A stretch of 39,333 bases of DNA from Hyphochytrium catenoides (lineage: Eukaryota; Sar; Hyphochytriomycetes; Hyphochytriales; Hyphochytriaceae), in NCBI GenBank assembly GCA_900088475.1, contig FLMG01001811.1:8094-47426 (forward strand), given 5' to 3'. Numbering within the stretch: position 1 is the first letter of the stretch; the number at the start of each line of letters is the position of its first letter. Position numbers and translations under genes: made by a program. Positions 1 through 11,075 of this stretch are shown here, piece by piece. The notes under the pieces are model-generated. The model was not told the origin of the DNA. It did no database searches and saw only the letters and a program-made list of their open reading frames with translations.

Positions 1-445
1 TGGCGATCTCTACAACAACAATGATCCGCGACCTTCTTCTTTCAAGAGACCCTGGGGGAGATCTGGATACTAGGGTGGATGGGCCATGGGGTACCAGGTG
101 GGTAGGAGGGGTAGTTCACCAACATGAACGGTCAATCCTTCTGTAAAATTTCCGAGAGAGGTTTCGTTCGCCAGCACATTAGTTTCGGGCAGTATTTTGG
201 TTTCGGATCGGGTTTGGGCCAGCAGATCAATTGGTACAGTCTGCTCTCTGACAGCTCGAAAGTAACAGATCTTTGATCGTGGTATTTGATAGGGGGGATA
301 CGTGGACTACTTTCTACGTACCGAAATTAGGGTGCTGCTATGTGTACTGCCTCGTTGTCCTTCCTTCTTCCTCCCTCCTTCCTCCCATTCGTCCCGCTCT
401 TTCTCATCACAGTTCTCTCAGCTGTTCCCTCTCTCTCTCTCTCTC

Positions 446-480
<35 letters not shown>

Positions 481-1330
481 CTTTCTTTCCCCCTATCCTC
501 ACTCCTCATTCGCTCTCTCTCTCTCTCACCCCTTCTCTCCTCTCTCTCCCATTCTCACTCTTTATTCTCACTCTCATCTCTTCACTCTACCGTTGGCCGT
601 CTCTATTCAATGTCTGTCTCCCTTTCTCTCTCTCCCTCGTTTCTTCCTTCTCTTTCTTCCGTTGTCCCCTTAAAATCTCTCTCCTCATTTGCTCTCTCTC
701 TCTCTCACTAACTGCTCCATGTCTTCTCCCTGTTCTCCCTGTTCGCTAAGCGAAGGATAGACCAGAGGGAAACGACCAAGAGGTGGAGATTTACCAGGAA
801 CCTGACTTGGTAAATGTACAAAAGGAAGCGTTGACAAGCAGAGAGACAGAGAGAGAGACAGAGCGAGAGACAGAGAGAAAGGGAGAAGTGAAAGAGACAG
901 CGTGAAGGAGGAGAGAGAGAGAGAGACAAACCCAGATGATAAAGAGATGAAGAGTTACTGAAACAACCCTTTCTCCTTCACTCTTTCTTACTGATGTCTC
1001 CCTCCCTCTCTTGACCCTTTTGTCTCAAGCTCAAAAGGCAGAAAACCAGTATCTTGAGTCTCTCCGTCTCCCAAGTGCTCGTCACAAGAGGAAAAGACAG
1101 ACTGAGAGACACACGTAAGAGACAAGAAGAAGAGACATCAAAAAGCAGATCACAAGGCGAAGCTTTCTATGGACAGCGGCAGTCTCTCCATTGTCAGCTA
1201 ACCGAACACGTGGAGACCCAGCAAGGAAACAACAGAGAGACAATACGAGAGAGAGAGAGCTAGGAAGCATCAGGATAAGGAGAAGATTCAGCAGGAGTTG
1301 GATTTCTCTTCTCTCTCAACAGTCTGCGTC
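1..1330. other. Upstream region, mostly CT then GA low-complexity DNA
   Basis: Positions 1-270 are ordinary unique sequence with no convincing coding signal. From about 360 to 715 the + strand is almost pure pyrimidine (CT-rich with embedded TTC/TCC). From about 835 to 930 it becomes GA-rich. The apparent Ser/Leu-rich reading frames here are translations of the repeat. A pyrimidine-rich stretch ending in CAACAG at about 1318 looks like a 3' splice site leading into the CREST-type gene, so an upstream exon may lie in 1050-1270, but I cannot define it. Confidence 0.6.
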
Positions 1331-2083
1331 ATGACTCAAGAAGCGAATACCGAGACAAGACCGTCTTCTCCGGTCATATCTCTTCCCTCTGTCAACGGGG
1401 AAAAGTCCATGTTCTCTCCTACACTCTCTCCCCCTCTAGAGTCTACGATCACCAGACGTCATAGCCAAGGAGAGAAAGGAGAACATGGAGAGAAGAGAGA
1501 GAGACATCCTCATCCCCATCATAATGTCCACTCCAGCATACAGCCCCACGAAGTCTCTTGCAGCTATCGGACGAGGAAGCTCCTCGGGCCTCGGTGTTAT
1601 AGCGATCGACTCTGTCTGACCAGTGGCTTGTTCTTTATCTCTGGAGTGATCTCATTCTTCGTTGGACAAGATATCTCTGGCGTCCTTCAATGCTGTGCAT
1701 CCATAGCCTCGACCGCTTTCCACAGAAGCAGAGAGACAACCTACCTTCCGATCGATGCAACCTTCTCCTCTCTCCTCATGTGCATCGCCATCTGGACGGC
1801 ATGGAGAGCTCTCTTTCTCTTTCCTTTGATAGGGTATTTCCTTATCTTTGATGGTCTTCTCTGTGGATTTCTCATGGTCTATTGCGATCTTCCGGGGCAT
1901 CCGCGCTATGACTACTGGCACGAAGTCTGGCATTATTCTTCAGCCATCGGAACCGGCGTGACCTCAATCTTTCTCTCTTATTACTTCCCGGACTTTGACC
2001 GGATTCTGTTGGAGCAGATAGCCGAGGTGTTAGCTATCGAGATGGAATGGGATATGGCGGGGTGGCTTAGTATGATCCTCTAA
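1331..2083 (+). CDS. CREST-superfamily-like multipass membrane protein
   Basis: The reading frame from the first in-frame ATG (1331) gives 250 residues. Residues 1-85 are a hydrophilic, Ser/Pro/His-rich presumed cytosolic N-terminus, followed by four to six hydrophobic segments. Three elements occur in the order expected of CREST membrane hydrolases (alkaline ceramidase, PAQR, Per1, SID-1, TMEM8): a Ser-Thr-Ala-Phe-His motif near residue 132, an Asp in Leu-Pro-Ile-Asp about ten residues later, and a His-Glu-Val-Trp-His motif near residue 207 followed by an Ala-Ile-Gly segment. In that superfamily the three His and the Asp bind zinc. Function (lipid amidase or other hydrolase) is inferred from the motifs only. 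A probable splice acceptor ends at about 1318, so the true N-terminus may include an upstream exon. Codon use is non-repetitive compared with the flanking GA DNA. Confidence 0.75.
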   Translation: MTQEANTETRPSSPVISLPSVNGEKSMFSPTLSPPLESTITRRHSQGEKGEHGEKRERHPHPHHNVHSSIQPHEVSCSYRTRKLLGPRCYSDRLCLTSGLFFISGVISFFVGQDISGVLQCCASIASTAFHRSRETTYLPIDATFSSLLMCIAIWTAWRALFLFPLIGYFLIFDGLLCGFLMVYCDLPGHPRYDYWHEVWHYSSAIGTGVTSIFLSYYFPDFDRILLEQIAEVLAIEMEWDMAGWLSMIL

Positions 2084-3502
2084 CGGAGAGAGAAAGAGAG
2101 AGGGAGAGAGAGAAAGAGAGATCTATGCTGTTTCTTTTTTCCTCTCTCTCCCTTGTTCTATCCTCTTCTATTATCCGCTTTTGCCCCTCAGAGGACGTTC
2201 CTCGTCTGTTGTTTCTATAGCAGTATTCTCCTAGCCTCAGTGCTGCACAGGATGGTGCTGATGGACCTGTGCTGATGAGAGAGGGAGATCTGTAGGACTT
2301 TAGAACCTAGTACTTTATCGCAGCGTTATAGTTTGCTTACCTTCAACAAGATCTGGGAAGAGAAAAGTGGTACGGCAGACTGTGTTACTGCCTCTCTAAA
2401 TGACAATACAATCTGCACGCGCGCTCTACTTTATCAATGCCTTATCGTCTTTTCCCTCTCTCTCTCTCTTTGAGGGTCTCTTCTTGCTCGTAGCTCCTTT
2501 CAAGGCAGTAGGGATGAGCTCTCTTTTGGCAGACTATAGGTTATTATTGCCTTCGTCCATTGCAATCAACAGCAGATAGCTAGTCAGCAGATCGCCAGTG
2601 ATTGATCCAAGAGTCAGTGGTGCCATGAAGAGGTCCAGGCACCACAGTACAGAGATGAAGAAGAAGAGAGGAAAGTGATTGAAGATAGCAACTAAGAGTG
2701 CGAAAGAAAAAAAGAGAAGAAAAGACTATAATAAAAGTGAGACATATGAAGATGACACAAGAAATTTGAACTCGTGATGCTAAAAACAGCGAGAGCAATG
2801 AAGAGGTAAAGAGTCGATCACGCTCTTAGAGAATAAGACACAAGCGGAAAGCCTGTACAACGTATGTGAGAGAAATAGTCGTCTAGGAGAAATCAACTTA
2901 GAAGACCACGCGAGAGACAATCAGAGGAATGCAGAAAAGAGAAAGAAGTCAAAGCTGCGCTCTTCTTTTTTGAGACTATGTTCCCCGTTTCCATGTAGAT
3001 TCTCTTCTCATGATAAGGTCTGAACATACCTTTTCAATCGTGTTACGCGTCCATTACTTGGTATATATATCTTACAAGCGTGCTATGGTACAATACCTTA
3101 CAGTGCTCTCTTCATTGTCAAGAGCGTCGTGAATAAAGGAGCTGCTGTCCAAGCAGAGAATGCAATAGTATAGAGCGTCATGATCCAAGGAGCTGCCGTC
3201 CAAGCAGAGAATGCAGTAGTATAGACAGAGAAAGAGCGAGAACTGTGTTGCAAAAGGGCAATGGGCCCGATGCACAAAAGGAGGAACGGGGACAAGGCAC
3301 CCCACAGATTAAAGAACCAAATAATAAACAAGCGCTGACCCGACCGCTGGACGATATTGACAGAACTCAAAGAGACTGTACAAGAGCGGTGAGGGTTAAA
3401 GAGACAAAGGAGAGAAAACGGTGAGAAGTGGGGAGCAATAACAGTAGAAGCGACAGCTCTGTGGCCATAATCAGGTGTGTGCCTCAGTGGCCGCTTCTTC
3501 GT
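2084..3502. other. Intergenic region without a recognisable gene
   Basis: A short GA tract (2085-2120) directly follows the CREST gene stop. The rest is unique sequence with many stops in all frames. I see no splice-consistent coding segments. It contains a two-copy 51-bp tandem duplication (3122-3223). Confidence 0.5.
3122..3223. repeat. Two-copy 51-bp tandem duplication
   Basis: Two adjacent copies begin GAGCGTCGTGAATAAAGGAG at 3122 and GAGCGTCATGATCCAAGGAG at 3173. They share the same 3' half (GTCCAAGCAGAGAATGCARTAG) and differ at a handful of sites. The period is exactly 51 bp, a multiple of three. I see no coding gene here on either strand. Confidence 0.8.
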
Positions 3503-5213
3503 CTAAAGAGATAGCTTCATTGTGTTCTTGACGTCGTCCGTCATGACGAAGCTGCCTGTTGATGACGACAGGCTCTCCACACTTCCAAACCCTGTTTCCT
3601 CCTCTATGTCGGGCGGTGATATTGACAGCGGACGGCCAACAACTAGGCTGTGTGAGTCCTCAGCCGCCTTCTGCTCTAACATGGCGCTTCTTGAGAGATT
3701 GAGAGAAGCGCTCATTCTGTCTGCCTGCAAATGCCAGTTGCTGCTGATAAAGAAGCCCGACGATGTCATGTGACCTCTAGGAGAAGGAACGCTAGGCTTG
3801 CTCCACACAGATTGAGGAGAGCATACAGCCTCCTTTGGAAGCGCTGGTTCTGGCAAAAGGGAAGTGTGAGACTGAGGAGTTCAAGCTATTCACATAACGT
3901 CAGGGCCAGGGAGCGAACAAGTCTTCACAAAGGAGAGTAACATGAGATAAGTCTTCCAACACGGTAGGCAAAATAGTAGAGATGAGAAGCCTATCAGTTC
4001 GAAACAGGTCACAGAGAGTGGAAATGTACCTTTCGGAGGCAGAACCACTTCCGCTATCCGCTGGCTGGTGTTCTCAGCATTCTCTCTACTGTTGTGCGTC
4101 GCTACTCGTCTCAGGTCGTTAAACTTGGAGAGACTGAGGTTCACCACCGACTCCAAAGGCTTCGTCAGTCTCATAGATTCTGAGACCGAGGAGAACCAAC
4201 TTGGCAAGCTGAAGGCGGAAGTGCTGCTGGTACTTGGTAATCCTTCTCGCTCGCTCTCTACATCTGGTGCTGACGGTGGCTGGTATGTTCCCTCCGTGAT
4301 CTGCGCGCCGGAGTCCGCCATGATGCTCTCCGGAGGAGAGTTGTCTACCCAGGAACCAGATGTTTCAGGTGACAATACATGGGAGGTTCCAGCGCTTCTT
4401 GTAAGAACTTCTTCCTTTTCCTCAGCTTGCAACGATGGTATGTTCAAGACTGCAACCCCATCTGCCTCGTTAGTATCCTCCTCCACTGCGTCTTCCAGAG
4501 CCAGCTCCGGGGTAGGACTAATAATGCCAGGAAAAGTCTCTCTCACAGGACTGGAGGTATCCATGGACGTTGAGCTCTCCTCCATAGATTGGGACGTATT
4601 CAGGAGGCCTTCCACATCTTTCTCAATAAGTTTTAGTTCAAGGAAGTCCTCAGAGGAAGCGATAAATTTCTGCAGTGCTTGGCGGAGTTCCAGGTCAGAC
4701 TCGATCACCACAGACTTGGCTTTCTCCGTGTCCTAATCACAGGAGAGTAGTGCTATCAGATTGACGCGTACCGTCATGTCCCTTTGGCAGTTACTCGAAG
4801 GCACCAAGGGAAAAGTAAGAACGGACAGAATCAAACGAGAAAGGATAGAGGTCTGGTCTATGATATGATACCTTCAAGTGCAGGGAGGTCGGTACATCTG
4901 CCAGAACTAAATCTAGACGGAGCTGGTGCAGATGCTTCAGGCCCAAACCGTGTAGAAGAACCGCATCCACGTCACATGAGACACTCCATAGTTCTGGTGG
5001 CCGATGGCTAAGTAATGATGCCTGAGTGATAGAGCACCGAGACTGTACCCTATCTTTGCAAACGGAGGTATTTCCTCGACAATCACCGGCCGATGACTGA
5101 CCGGAGGTTGTAGAAGCGCCAAAGAAGCCCTCAAGTTGCTTCTGAATATCCTGTGCTGTAACCAGCGTCACCACTACGGTCTTCTGTATGATTCCTTGCG
5201 GTCCTCCTCCCAT
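3503..5213 (-). CDS. Three-exon gene for an unrecognised Ser/acid-rich protein
   Basis: Model: exon 1 5213-4872 (ATG at 5213), exon 2 4732-4030, exon 3 3849-3503 with stop, giving 463 residues. Donors are AAG|GTATCA and AAAG|GTACAT. Acceptors are TTAG|GAC and GCCAG|AA. Phases agree at both junctions (0, then 1 rebuilding a Glu codon). The N-terminus has a beta-like hydrophobic run (KTVVVTLVTAQDI). Around the exon 1/2 junction is a Leu- and charge-rich helical stretch (DLELRQALQKF, ELKLIEKDVEGLL). The middle is Ser/Thr/Glu/Pro-rich and looks disordered. Exon 2 ends with a short amphipathic segment (SWFSSVSESMRLTKPLESV), and exon 3 continues Ser-rich. There is no signal peptide or membrane span. 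I cannot assign a family; the opposite-strand frame over exon 2 is a shadow. The exact start is uncertain because exon 1 could be extended upstream. Confidence 0.65.
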
Positions 5214-6526
5214 ATTCCTACCACACAGGTCTTTTAGAAAAGCAATGTCCAGGAGCTGGCTTTTCCGTAAAAGTTCCGCTATCAGAAGCCCTGTTACTCT
5301 AAAGTGCCGATCGGTCCATCTTTAGTGACCCTCACCTAGACCATCATCCACTAGATTGCTGCTCACGTTCGCGCCAGACCTAAAACGCCCACAACTTGAC
5401 CTTGGCAAAGGTAATAGAGTATCTCCGTAAAAACTCTACCCCAGTCCAAACACTCCAATAGCAACACCACTAAAGAGTCCGTTACTATACGACACCAAGG
5501 GTTGAGCTCCCACTTGCTGAAGATTGCAGATTTCTCTCTCTGAATTTTGAAGCTTTGAAGCTTTGAATTGTGAAGCTCTGTTCAAAGCTTGAGACGAGCG
5601 AGGAACAGCATCGATTTCCTATTTCCGCAGGCGGAAGACACTGCGTTTTATAATGAATCGCGAAAGGCTTGGAAGGAAATTGGTTTCGGGCGAAAATAAA
5701 ACTCGCTCCAACCACCCCAAAAACCACTTCCCTCTCCTCCTTTCCTTCCTCCTCCTCTTCCTCTCTGTCTCTGTCTCTTACTTGTACAACTTGGTATTCC
5801 TGTTTTTTCTCAGTGCAAATTTCTTGTTTCCTTGGTTCGCATCGTCAGAAGAGTTACAAGAGACCCTGTGAAGGAGGTGCGAGAGACAGAATAAGAGCGG
5901 AATAGGAGAGAGAAATGTGCGCGAGAGAGAACAGAAATGGGCTACAACTCCTGAGAAACTACAACATACAGGATAGGAACCCATCCCCCGCTGAGCTATT
6001 TCCGGAGTTGTAGCCCTCAGATGCCATACCTATGCTAAAGTCAAAGTCCGCTTAGATGTTGATTTACAGACAGTGAGCAACAGAGACTAGTGGTAACCCA
6101 ACCAGCCGCACAACTACAACGCACATTGAAGGAATGTGGAAAAGGGAGGCTAACGGCCGATCGGTCGTCAGGCTTTTCTGAAGATTTCTGATTTATAATT
6201 GAGATTTGCAGCAGATTTCTGAAAATTCATTGCCAAATCTCTCTCAGCACCGATGAGACAGGTCGATATGAAACAGGGCCAGGGGATCTGGCGCATTTGT
6301 ATATCTCCCTTAGCAGTTTCCTGGCCTAAGGGCTTCAAACAAGACAGATTATGGCTAGGAGGCTAACCAAGGAGCGCCTCCTGAGATATATCGATACTGT
6401 ACAGGAGTGTCCTGTTGGCGCAGGCAGCTGAGGGTTGGCATCAGAAACACTCACTGGCCCTGAATCAGTCTTTAGAATCGAAGTAAACGAGCCTTTTCAA
6501 CTCTTTTTGAAGTTTTAAGGCTCTTA
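5214..6526. other. Intergenic region with short repeats
   Basis: There is no gene I can support. It holds a local direct repetition of GAAGCTTTGAAGCTTTGAA at about 5548-5567, a CT-rich stretch (5730-5780), GA-rich DNA (5870-5935) and a perfect 13-bp inverted repeat (5939-6016). Positions 6020-6526 are unique sequence and probably hold the 3' flank of the MORN gene that ends at 6527. I saw no canonical AATAAA close to its stop. Confidence 0.5.
5939..6016. repeat. Hairpin-forming inverted repeat with tRNA-like internal promoter boxes
   Basis: GGGCTACAACTCC (5939-5951) pairs perfectly with GGAGTTGTAGCCC (6004-6016) across a 52-base loop. Read on the minus strand, the right arm is followed by TAGCTCAGCGGG, which fits the tRNA A-box consensus. 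After only a few bases comes GGTTCCTATCC, close to a B-box. The boxes are too near each other for an intact tRNA, so a tRNA-derived SINE remnant or small hairpin element is the most that can be inferred. Confidence 0.45.
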
Positions 6527-9098
6527 TCACGAGCTTTTCTTCCTAGTCACCGCTACCGCCATCTCTTCAGGCGGTCCATTGAGCTCTCCACTCTTGAACT
6601 TCTCCATTTGATGGCAAAGGAGCGCTTCATGATGCTTCTCTTCCGAGAGAGATGGGAGCGGTAGCCGAGAGAGCAAGGACTCGAATTGCTCGATGGTCTT
6701 CTCGTCTTCTTTGATGAAAGCACCAATGCGTCCTTCTTTGTTATATTTCTCCAAGAGCTCTCGCCTCTTCTGTTCCTCGCGAAGGCGCTCAACCTCCTCA
6801 CGAAGCTCCAGATCATCTGGGAATAAAATAGATATGCGCGAAGAAGATTGTGGAGAGAGTAAAGAGGATATCAGCTATTGACATCGAGGAGAGAGAGAGG
6901 AAAAGTAAGAGAACGAGGACGAAAAGAGGGTAGAGAGGTAAGAGAAGCATGGAGTAGGAGAAAGAAGGAGGGGGAGAGAGAAAGTGAAGAGAGAAAGGAC
7001 CAAAAAGAGAGAGAGAAAGAGAGAGAGAGAAGAAGAAGGGATGCAGGGGATAAGAGAAGACTGAAATCCAGGACAGGGAAACCCAGAAATAGGAGGAGAG
7101 AGCAAGAGAGAGAAAAGCAGGGAAAGAGAATGAAAAATCGAGAGCTAGCGAGGGAGAGTGAGAGCTAGCGAGGGAGAGTGACCGAAAGAGAGACAAAGAG
7201 AAGAAAGCGAAGAGAGAAGAGGAAAGAGAAAGAAGCTCTTCTACCTCCGACTTCCAGTTCAATGAGCTTCTCTCGGCACCAATCCAGCAACTTGTCCCTG
7301 AAGAGCTGGCGATAGAGTTTAAGGTTTGCTTCCTCTTTTTCTCGGCGATAGTGCAACTCTCGGGCTGCCCGCCTTTCAGAGTTTCTGATGATAGAGAACC
7401 GAAACGGAGTAAGAGAGAGAAAAAGCGAGGAGGAGACAGCAAAATAGGAGAGAGAGAGAGAGAGAGGGGAAAGAACAGAGAAGAGAAGAGTGTTAGAGAG
7501 AGAGAGAGAGGGAGGGACACGATGCAGGTTGATGGAAGAGGCGATGACTGAAGGCACTTCAGCACAAGGAGAAAGAGAAAGAAAGAGGGACAAAAAGAAG
7601 GCCAAAACAGAGAGAGCAAGCAGAAGTCCGAGGCCTCCTTTTAATTGAAAGAGACATAGAGAACACAGAGAGAGAGAGAGAGACGCACTTCTTTCTCCTG
7701 GCCAGCATCTTCTCCGTCTCATCGAAGAGCTTCCATATGACACTGAGTTTCTTGCTATAGGAGAGAGAGAGAGAAAAGGGAAGATAACCAGGTTGGTAGC
7801 TCTCTTCTCTGTTCATGAAAACAGCATGACCACGCCTTGGGCGACCGAGACAGAACGTGCCCTGGAATGAGAAAGGAAGAAAGAAGGAGGTCAAAAATGA
7901 GGTGCTCGCTGGACCGTCTCTCCTTCTCAAGAGGCATTCTTGAACGAAAGGTGGAGACAGAGAGAGAGATGGGGAGAGAGAAGAGAGAGGAGAAGGCGCA
8001 GAGAGAGAGAGAGAAAGGAATGACAGAGTAGGGAGAGAAGACAAAAAGAGAGAGACAGAGAGAGAGAAAGAAAGAGCGGGCTGGAGGTTTGATAACTGGG
8101 AAGAAAAGGAGAGGAGAGACATAGATGCAGAAGCGGCAATGTCTCATTTGCAAGAAAACTATGCTCAGACGTGGTCAAGGATGATCGCGATAGCAGATGT
8201 TAAGACCAGGAAGAGACATTCAGCTACGGAGAGCCAATGAGAGAGAAGAGCGAGAACGAGAGAGAGAGAGGACGAGAGAGAGAAAGAAAGAGAGAGAGAC
8301 ACAGAGAGAGAGAGTGAGAGAGAGTCCTCGGTTGGTCTCCGACCTCGTAAGTAAAGTCAGACTCGGGAACATGGAACTTTGCCTCTTCTTCGAGAGAGGC
8401 ATTCTCCTGCTCTCTCTGTCTCTCCTGTTGATGTGTTTCTCCTTCTTCTTCTTCTCCTACATCTCCTGTCTCTATTTCGTCCTCTCTCTTCTCCTCCCTC
8501 TCTTCTTTCTCTCGTGTCTCTCTTTGCTTTCTCTCTTGTCTCTTTGCGGTTCCACTCCGCTCAGAAGCCTTGACATTTCCATAGTAGAAAACTCCTCGGC
8601 CATGGAACAAGTCATCAGAGAACCAGCCAGAGTAGACTTCACCATCTTTAAAGTATTGACGACCTCTGGAGAGAGAGAGAGAGAATAATGGGGAAGAGAG
8701 AGAGAGACACGCAAAGAGAGAGAGAGAGAGAGAATGAAGAGGTATCGTCAACTGCTGCTAAAAGCTCTTGCCGCGAGGCTGCCAATCTATGTCCTAGTAG
8801 TTTTCCTCTGTGTCCCCGTCTCCTTCTCTCTCCCCATCTTCTCTCATTCACTCTCTTCTCCTCTCTCACGCTTTCTCCTCTGTCGTTTTGTCACATTGTC
8901 TTTCACTCTTCCTCATCTTACTGTTCTCACTTTCTCTCCGTTCCCTCTTTCTCTCTTCTCTCTCTCTCGGTCTCTTTGTTCCTCCTTCTCTATGCGCGCG
9001 TTAGCTTCAATATCTACTGTACCTTTGTCTCTCTCTCCCTCTTCCTCTCTCCCCCTCCCTCTCTCTCGCTCTTTCTCTCTCTCTCTCTCGCTCCCCCG

Positions 9099-9135
<37 letters not shown>

Positions 9136-9837
9136 CGTCTCTCTGGCTCTCTCACTCTCAGAGTCTTTAATCCAGCATCACTTGTCGTGTTAAGTGAGAT
9201 TTCTCGTCTTCCATGAGCCCTTTCTCTTTTTCAGACTCTCACCTTCCCTCTTTCCTGCCTCCAGAGAAATGTCCAATGTACTTATAACCATCACCTGGGG
9301 CAGATTCCTTTCCTTCGTAAAGTGAGAGTGAGAGAGGGAGAGAGCGAGAGAGAAAAGGAAAGAGAGACGGGCGGGGTGGTGAGAGAGGGAATAACGTAAA
9401 AGAGGAGAGACGCCTGGCAAACTGTCTTGCCTCGAAGACAACTAAGAAGAAGAGTAGCAACGAGAAAAATGGAGGACATGCAGCAGAGAGAAAAAAAAAG
9501 GAAAGAGAGAGGGAGAGAGAGTGAGAGAGAGAGAGGGAGAGATGGGGGGAGGAGAGAGCTCACCGTATCCCTCAATGGCTCCTCCTTCGAAGCTCCCTTC
9601 CAGCACTCGCCCTGTCGGTCTCTCTTCTCTCCCTCTCTTCAACTCTCCCTCCAGAAACTCTCCCTCTTGCACGGTTCCGGAGGAAGAAACATAACGCCCT
9701 CTCCCCGTGATTCGCCCGTCTCTCACGTCTCCCTCGTATCTGGACAGGCAGAAGAGAGAGAGAGAGAGAGAGATAAAGAGAGGCAAAGTTTGTGAGAGAC
9801 AGAGAGGTAGAGATAGATACAGAGACAAGGGAGTGAG

Positions 9838-9873
<36 letters not shown>

Positions 9874-11031
9874 AAGAGCTAAAGGAAGGAGGTTCTTAAC
9901 GTGAGTATACCGAAACCCTGTGCCTGAAAGGTAAGAAGAAAGAGGGAGAGAGAAAGAGAGAGACAGAAAGAGGGAGTAACGGGCCAAACGAGAGAGAGCG
10001 GAATGGAAAGGTGAACTAGATCAAGATGTAGAGAGAGAGAGATGCAAAAGAGATTCCTAGCTAGGGAAGAGATGCAGACAGAAAGAAAATGGCTTTTGAG
10101 GCAGAGATCTAGAGACAATGAGGAGGAGGGAAAGGTGAGCCAAAGAGAAGCGAAAGAGACACAGAGAGAGAGAGAGAGAGAGACAAAGAGAGAGAGAAAA
10201 AAGAGAGAGGAGAGGGAAAAAGAGAGAAGGCAGACGATGAGAGAGATAGAAGATTTCAGGATAGCCAGAGAACAATAAGTTCTAAGATTTATTGGTACTG
10301 ACGTTGCCCCGTCCGCGAAGGTTATCTTGGCCTCTCCGTTTTCTGCGCCATCTGAATAGGGAGAGAGAGGGAGAGAACGATTGTTCCATTTGCTGGGGAG
10401 GAGAGAGAGACGAAGAGGAGTTCCCTTGAGTTTCCCATGAGAGAAATGTCTTCTCTGAGGTATGAAGGGTCCCTCATACAGATCTCCATTGGCAAAGATA
10501 AAGCGAGAATGGGAAGGCACTGCGGAGCTCGATGGGAGAGAGAGAGAAGGAGAGAGAGAAGAGGGAGAGATTGGGCTGTGTCTTCTTCCCATTCTGAACT
10601 CTCCTTCATAGATTCCCTGAGGAGGTGGAAGATGTGCCAGAAAAGAGAGCAGGTTAGCAACACGGAGCTAAGGAGAGAGCTGCGTGAGATGGATATTCTG
10701 AAGGAGAGAAAAGGAAAAAAAGAGAGAGAAGGAGAGAAAGAGAGACAAAAAGAAGAAAGCTAAGCAGGAGAGAGCATGAGAGAGATAGAAAGAGCAAAAA
10801 GATGCAAAAAGTGCAAGAAAGCTGACCGAACGAAATCATCAAGCAAGAGATATAAGAGACGAGAGAGACGGAAGAATAGAGAGAGTAGGAGAGAAAGACA
10901 TGGAAACGGCAAAGGCTAAGACAGATCGAGAGAGAGAACGAGAGAAAGAGAGGAAGAATAAGAAGTGCACGTTGAAAGAGAGGATTGATGGCCATAGAGA
11001 AGGAATAGCGAGAGAGAGACGGAACGAAAGA

Positions 11032-11075
<44 letters not shown>

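Noticed and set aside
273-749. Long Ser/Leu-rich open frames on the plus strand
   Set aside because: They are translations of (CT)n DNA, open in several frames at once because CT repeats lack stop codons. No splice context or motif supports them.
4068-4736. 222-residue plus-strand open frame
   Set aside because: It overlaps exon 2 of the minus-strand gene. The minus frame joins in phase to flanking exons and has a helix-like composition, while the plus frame has neither.
10660-10710. Possible exon reading EYPSHAALSLAP on the minus strand
   Set aside because: Skipping it joins 11113 to 10616 in perfect phase and completes a MORN repeat; including it breaks the repeat.
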